In this document: one piece after another, positions 59,320 to 64,000 of the stretch
Numbering within the stretch: the stretch's first letter is position 1
Layout of the letters: every line of letters begins with the position of its first letter
DNA from: Streptomyces zhihengii
Lineage (GTDB): Bacteria > Actinomycetota > Actinomycetes > Streptomycetales > Streptomycetaceae
Assembly: GCF_016919245.1 (NCBI RefSeq)
Contig: NZ_JAFEJA010000002.1
Coordinates: 1,986,501-2,050,500, forward strand
Direction of reading: 5' to 3'
DNA length: 64,000 nucleotides
Made by a program: the position numbers and the translations under genes
Notes under the pieces: model-generated
Told to the model about the DNA's origin: nothing
Database searches by the model: none
Seen by the model: the letters and a program-made list of their open reading frames with translations, nothing else

Positions 59320-62300
59320 TCAGATGGAGCGCCGCAGGACGATGACTTCCCACTCGCACCCCAGCACCAGCCGGTCTCCGTGAAGTAGAAGCGAGGGCAC
59401 CGTCCCCGGCACGCCGATGTCGGTCCGCTGTACGCCCGATGCGAAGTCCCACAGCCGTACGCCGCGGTCATCTGAGGCAGCAACAAGGAGCGTTCCACCG
59501 ACGATCGTGCACGCCACAGCGTTGACGCCGCCGGCCACCGACAGTGGCTCTCCGTGGGGTCGCACCCAGCCGAGTCTGCTGCCAGGCTCCGGACGGGACA
59601 GGTCCCACAGCCGGATCTTGCCGTCCTGACCGCCCGTCACAGCAAGTGGTTTGCCGTCGAGGAGGGTGCAAGCGAGTGCTGTCGCCCATCCGCTGTGGGC
59701 GTCTACGGGTGGACACACCGGCAGGCCGGTCGTCAGGTCCCACAGGCGCAGTGTGCCGTCGTCGCCGCAGGAGATCACCATGGGTTCCGTGTCGCTCTCG
59801 ATGCAGGTCAGGGCGTTCACACCGCCCTTGTGCCCGGCGAGCGGAAGTCCGCGTCGACGTCCCGTGGCCACATCCCAGCAGTGCAGGTGGCCGTCTGCGC
59901 CGCCGGCCACGACCAACGGGCGGCCGGCCAGCACGGTGGTGGTGACGGCGTGCACCGGGGCAGCGGCGTGAGCGAAGGCTTCACTGTACGGGGTGCCCCG
60001 TTCCGCATCCCAGCACTGCAGCAGTCCGTCCGGCCCGGCAGCGATCACGAGGGGACGTCCTTCGAGGCGGGTGACGGCCAGCGTGTGCACGCGCCCTGGC
60101 CGGTGCCCGCCGCCCCGGGCGTCGCCGAGGAGTGAGGGTGTGCTTCCGAGAGGGGTGACGCCTCCCGTCGGATGCTGGGACATGGGCGACGGGTTCTCAT
60201 ATTGCGTGCCCGAGGTGAGATCCCAGCGATGCAGGAGTCCGTCTGCACCCGCCGAGAACAGTATCTCGCGGCCACCGACGACTGTCTGTGCCAGTGCGTG
60301 GACCCAGGAGGTGTGTCCGACGGCGGGTACGACGCGTTGTTCGCCCATCGGTACGTGCCAGACGCGCAACGCGGCATCGACGCCTGCCGACACGACGAGG
60401 GGAGGAAGCGACTGCGGTTGGGCGAGGGCAGTGACGGCCCCCATATGGCCCACGAACCGGCTGTGCTCAGAGCCATCGCGGGGTTCCCACAGGCGGATCG
60501 TGCCGTCCCCGCCGGCGCTGAGCACCCGCGAATGGCCGTCCTCGTCCTCCATGGTGGCGAGTGCGTACACTGGGCCGTCGTGGCGCGGGACGGAGTCCGG
60601 GCGCAGTGCCCGACCCGTGAAGTCCCATGTTCGCACGGTTCCGTCCTCGCCCCCGGTCACTACGTGGGGCGTACCGTCCAATTTCGCGTAAGCGAGAGCG
60701 TTTACGCGGCCAGGGTGGTGGAATGTTCCGTTCTCCTGGGGGTCACCGAAGAGCGGGCAGATACTCACGGTGCCTTCGTCATCTGCGACAATTACAGACG
60801 GAGCGTCGTTGCCCGGTACGCATATGAGAGCTGTCGTGCGGCCCAGTCCTGACCGCAGCTCCTCTGGCGGCAGGATGCCTGTGAGATCCCAGAGCACCAG
60901 CCGTCCCGCGGTGTCCGCCGTCAGGACCATGGACTGATGTGCCAGGTCCACGGGGGTCATCGACCTGACATCTCCACTTCGGACACCGCGCAGACCAGGC
61001 GTGTCAACGGGGGCGAGCGTCGGTAGGGAGCGCACGGTGAGAGAGTCGTCCGAGCCGGCCACGACGACCACTGACGTGTTGCCCATGCGAGCGCACGCAA
61101 GCGCTCTGATCTCCCCGCAACCTGGGTCTGCGGTGTGCATCAGCCGCCCGTTACTTGCGTCCCACACTCTCAGCCGGCCGCTACGGCCGCCGGTCACCAC
61201 GATCGGAATGTCGACCAGCGCACCGGCCAGGGCGGTCGTCCTGTCCTCGGGTAGGTGCAGTGTGAACGCGTGCGCGGCACTGATCCGGCTCCCGGTGGCC
61301 CATTGCGGGCGCCACGGCATGTCCTCGCCACAGCCCGGGCCAGGTGCGGCGAGGCGGTCGGCGAGAGTGTGCGCCCGGTGCCTGGCCGCGTCTATGGACA
61401 GGATGTGCCGCCTTTGCTCGTCGGACGTGCGTCGATGTACGTGTGCACTGGTGCGGTAGACGGCGGAGGCACCACGGGCGGCCTCGGAAGCCGTTCTGCC
61501 CAACTCGTGGTCGAGCCAGTCCGGGTCTGCGTGGACCAGGAACTGGGGCTCGGTGCACAGTTCGTCGAAGCGGCCCGCATCAAAAGCATGCTGTGCGAGA
61601 TGGCGGCGCAGGTAGGCATCGAGCCCGGCCCAGCGGGGCGGACCTCCTGGCACCGGGCCGCTGAGCGAGCCGATGAGTGCGCTGTACACCGTGCTTGCCA
61701 CCCGGCGGTCCACCGATTCGGGCCGCTCGTTCTCTGCGGCGACAGTATGCGCCGTCAGCCGGCGCAACTCGTCAGCAACGCTCTGGTGCAACAGTCGGTA
61801 GAGCACGGTCCCAGTTGGGTCCGGTACGGCCCGTAGGAAGGCACGCAGTTCGCCGAGCAGCTGAGCGACCTCGGAGCTGCTCACGAGAACCGGTGAAGTG
61901 TCTGCCGACGGCAGGATCTCGGATACGTCGGCTACCCCTGCGCGCCCTGTTTCGGCCGGGTCCGTCCCTGCTGCGCCGTCGTCGGGCGTGACGAAGACGC
62001 GCGCCACGGCAGCTACGAGAGAGACTGGCATTCCGTCGCCTTGCGCGAAGGACAAGGCGACGAGAACCGGTCTCAGTAGCCGGTGCGCGTGCCCATGCAC
62101 GAAGCCCAGATCGAGCAGATCGGGCAGACTGCCGGGCACCTTGGCGCCCAGTTCGCAGGCGGTGGCCGTGTCTCCCAACAGATGGCGGACACTCTCCTGG
62201 GAGGCGTAGGAGGCATACAGCGCTGCCATCAGGTACGGACCGGTAGTGGTCGTGTGTTCTGGGTCGGTTAGTGCCTCGGCGGTCGCTTGAGCGAAGGCGG

Positions 62301-64000
62301 CCACGCCTTCCGCCTCGCCCTGTTGCGCGGTCGCAGCGTCCCCATGCTGCGCTTCGTGTTCTTCGCCGCTCTCCCCACCGGTCGGGTGCTTCAGCAGCTC
62401 CCTCTGCCCGTGCCCGGTGGGCGTGTCATCGACGGCCGAGACGGTGCCGAGGCTGCCCGGGTCTGCCATTTCTGCGTCCGGTTGCTGGAGAAGCTTCGTC
62501 ACGTACGCGGCGAGGTCAGCTGAAAGAGTCTGGCGACTGATGGTGTCCAGGTCGATGAGCGAACCGCCATTCCGGGCTGTGGCTATGAGGCTCGAGCAGG
62601 GCTCCTCATCGCGTGCGGCGAGCAGGAGCCGGCACAGCGGCCTCCCGTCCGGCCGTGTCAAGGTTGTCAACGGGACCAGCAGGTCGTGGACGAGTGCAGA
62701 CGCCTCACGGGCTTCGTCGAGCGCATCAACCACCACGACGGGCGGCGTTCCCGGCAGACGGCTCAGGACGTCCATCAGCCGCCGGGGGTCGCCTTCAGGC
62801 TCGTCCGATCGATCCGCCCAGCTGCCGCCATAAGCGCCTGCCTGCCGGATCAGCGAGTCGACGACTTCGGCCAAGGTGCGCTGCCGAGCGTGGACGGTCA
62901 GAGGAGGCGCGATCACTGTCCGGCTGAGTGCCACCAACTCCTGCACGGCCCCCGCCGTGCTCCCCAAGCCCGGATGTGCCGCACGCAGCAGCACCCCCAG
63001 CAGAGCCGACTTGCCGGAGCCTGGGCCTCCGGTGACGGCTTGCAGCCGTGCAGCTCCAGACCCTGCGACGAACCACTCGGCCAGACGCACAAGCTCCGCA
63101 TGCCGGCCGGTGAACAGACCGCCGTCTTGCTCACCGGCGGTACCGGGCTGCGGTGCAAACCCCGCGCCGCCCCGCGCGTGCCGGAGAAAATGATCAGGGT
63201 CGACAACGTCATCACCCTGAACGTTGACAGAAGTCGTGTGCTCGTAGGGCGCCCCCGGCAGGTCAGCCAGGCCGTGGGTGAAGCAGGGATTGGGGAAGAA
63301 CGGCAGATCCGGCGCGGCAGTGTCCAGGACATCGGCAGTGACCCGGTGAGCCATGCCGCCACATTCCTCGACCAGTTCGCGGAGCCGGTCCCGGACCCGG
63401 TCGACGAACCAATGGAAGCCAAGGTGGCGACGGGTGTGGTCGTACTGGATACGCCGCTCGGCGACGGCATTCAGGACGTCGGCAACAGCACGGCTGAACC
63501 GGCCCTCAACCGCCAGTTCCGACGGGCCGGAAGCCGCAATCACCCACGCCCGGTGGTGCCCGTCGGTCAAGCCGCTCAACTGGTAGTCGTAGCGCGCAGC
63601 GGCACCGGAATGGCACAGATCGAGGAGAAACAGCACCAGCGGACGTCCCGGAAAGTCTTCCACTGCAGAAAGCCAGTTCCGGACCGACGTCCACTCGGTA
63701 TGCACGCTGTCCGCGCCCAGGGTGTACAAGCCGGTCGGTCGTACGACGCCATGGCTGAGGACGTGGACCACCCACACGTCCTCGGGTCCGGCAGTCGTCA
63801 AGGCCTGACGTATGGTGGCGCCGAGACGATCGGCGGACGGCTGCCATCCCCGGTTCATGTCCGGGTCCAGCGCGTCGGACGCCGAGGACGCCGTCTGGGA
63901 CGTGCTGGCTGGAACACATTCTGCAGGGGCGGTGTCCGGACCAGTGAGCCGGGTGCACTCGTAGCGGTACGGCTCCCGCTCCAACGCATCGGACAAGGCA
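59320..64000 (-). CDS. caspase-like/P-loop/WD40 protein (NLR-like), 5' end outside window
   Basis: The frame is open to the edge of the window (at least 1558 codons). Counting from the first possible start (63996), a caspase-like domain has the His in VVHVLSHGVV (about residue 82) and the Cys in LFLLDLCHSGAAA (about 128). A STAND/NACHT-like NTPase follows, with GGPGSGKSALL near 325 and VVVVDALDEA. About a dozen WD40-like repeats then run to the end (for example GGEDGTVRTWDFTG, SCGDDGTLRLWDLTTG, TGGQDGKIRLWDLS). Proteins of this type form NLR-like conflict or cell-death systems in multicellular bacteria. The N-terminus of the caspase domain is missing here. Confidence 0.85.
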   Translation of the reverse strand, partial: ALSDALEREPYRYECTRLTGPDTAPAECVPASTSQTASSASDALDPDMNRGWQPSADRLGATIRQALTTAGPEDVWVVHVLSHGVVRPTGLYTLGADSVHTEWTSVRNWLSAVEDFPGRPLVLFLLDLCHSGAAARYDYQLSGLTDGHHRAWVIAASGPSELAVEGRFSRAVADVLNAVAERRIQYDHTRRHLGFHWFVDRVRDRLRELVEECGGMAHRVTADVLDTAAPDLPFFPNPCFTHGLADLPGAPYEHTTSVNVQGDDVVDPDHFLRHARGGAGFAPQPGTAGEQDGGLFTGRHAELVRLAEWFVAGSGAARLQAVTGGPGSGKSALLGVLLRAAHPGLGSTAGAVQELVALSRTVIAPPLTVHARQRTLAEVVDSLIRQAGAYGGSWADRSDEPEGDPRRLMDVLSRLPGTPPVVVVDALDEAREASALVHDLLVPLTTLTRPDGRPLCRLLLAARDEEPCSSLIATARNGGSLIDLDTISRQTLSADLAAYVTKLLQQPDAEMADPGSLGTVSAVDDTPTGHGQRELLKHPTGGESGEEHEAQHGDAATAQQGEAEGVAAFAQATAEALTDPEHTTTTGPYLMAALYASYASQESVRHLLGDTATACELGAKVPGSLPDLLDLGFVHGHAHRLLRPVLVALSFAQGDGMPVSLVAAVARVFVTPDDGAAGTDPAETGRAGVADVSEILPSADTSPVLVSSSEVAQLLGELRAFLRAVPDPTGTVLYRLLHQSVADELRRLTAHTVAAENERPESVDRRVASTVYSALIGSLSGPVPGGPPRWAGLDAYLRRHLAQHAFDAGRFDELCTEPQFLVHADPDWLDHELGRTASEAARGASAVYRTSAHVHRRTSDEQRRHILSIDAARHRAHTLADRLAAPGPGCGEDMPWRPQWATGSRISAAHAFTLHLPEDRTTALAGALVDIPIVVTGGRSGRLRVWDASNGRLMHTADPGCGEIRALACARMGNTSVVVVAGSDDSLTVRSLPTLAPVDTPGLRGVRSGDVRSMTPVDLAHQSMVLTADTAGRLVLWDLTGILPPEELRSGLGRTTALICVPGNDAPSVIVADDEGTVSICPLFGDPQENGTFHHPGRVNALAYAKLDGTPHVVTGGEDGTVRTWDFTGRALRPDSVPRHDGPVYALATMEDEDGHSRVLSAGGDGTIRLWEPRDGSEHSRFVGHMGAVTALAQPQSLPPLVVSAGVDAALRVWHVPMGEQRVVPAVGHTSWVHALAQTVVGGREILFSAGADGLLHRWDLTSGTQYENPSPMSQHPTGGVTPLGSTPSLLGDARGGGHRPGRVHTLAVTRLEGRPLVIAAGPDGLLQCWDAERGTPYSEAFAHAAAPVHAVTTTVLAGRPLVVAGGADGHLHCWDVATGRRRGLPLAGHKGGVNALTCIESDTEPMVISCGDDGTLRLWDLTTGLPVCPPVDAHSGWATALACTLLDGKPLAVTGGQDGKIRLWDLSRPEPGSRLGWVRPHGEPLSVAGGVNAVACTIVGGTLLVAASDDRGVRLWDFASGVQRTDIGVPGTVPSLLLHGDRLVLGCEWEVIVLRRSI

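Noticed and set aside
1..64000. CRISPR arrays, tRNA or rRNA genes
   Set aside because: No regularly spaced repeats and no tRNA-like cloverleaf or rRNA segments were recognised by eye.

Overview
The DNA is very GC-rich with strong actinobacterial codon bias. Its gene families (a conservon, a BREX-2/Pgl locus, a DUF5999-like protein, MmyB-type and DUF5753 regulators) are typical of Streptomyces or a close relative. The window looks like an accessory region: defence modules and small operons separated by insertion sequences and decayed genes. No tRNA, rRNA or CRISPR array was seen.

Layout: (1) 1-4884 is the 3' end of a type 2 BREX (Pgl) locus: pglZ, brxD, brxHI. (2) 4885-7233 is a belt of decayed genes (a Nudix remnant, a broken GNAT, a broken nucleotidyltransferase) around one intact Nudix gene. 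(3) 7234-15942 is a complete four-gene Wadjet (jetABCD) anti-plasmid operon on the minus strand. (4) 16285-25641 holds a compact minus-strand operon: a small CxxC protein, a UDP-galactopyranose-mutase-like flavoenzyme, an HPr-kinase-like protein, a P-loop kinase, two glycosyltransferases, a Nudix hydrolase and an APH-type kinase. An XRE/TPR regulator and a divergent flavoprotein sit beside it. The combination looks like an uncharacterised glycan or glycolipid pathway. (5) 25759-35105 contains more decay (peptide deformylase, FkbM methyltransferase, FxLD-type methyltransferase, a regulator-like gene), an ISAzo13 and an IS5 element back to back on one TTA target, a MazG-like gene and an ABC exporter. 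(6) 35156-42560 is a conservon (CvnA-D) extended with GAF, acyl-CoA dehydrogenase, LuxR and small proteins, preceded by an XRE regulator.

(7) 43624-49046 contains the clearest molecular event in the window. A Tn554-like element (two tyrosine recombinases, a TnpC-like protein and one extra gene) has split a DUF6415/DUF5999-like fusion gene. Joining the two flanks at a shared 6-bp core restores the reading frame exactly. (8) 49376-54774 carries regulator/acetyltransferase and regulator/membrane-protein pairs. (9) 54779-58165 is a nested pair of elements: an IS701-family element that appears to carry a passenger gene inside its own inverted repeats, with an IS4-family element inserted at its right border. 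(10) 58411-64000 has an alpha/beta hydrolase convergent with a very large caspase-like/P-loop/WD40 protein that is cut by the window edge and resembles bacterial NLR-like conflict proteins.

Functions are inferred from motifs and gene order seen by eye. No database search was run.
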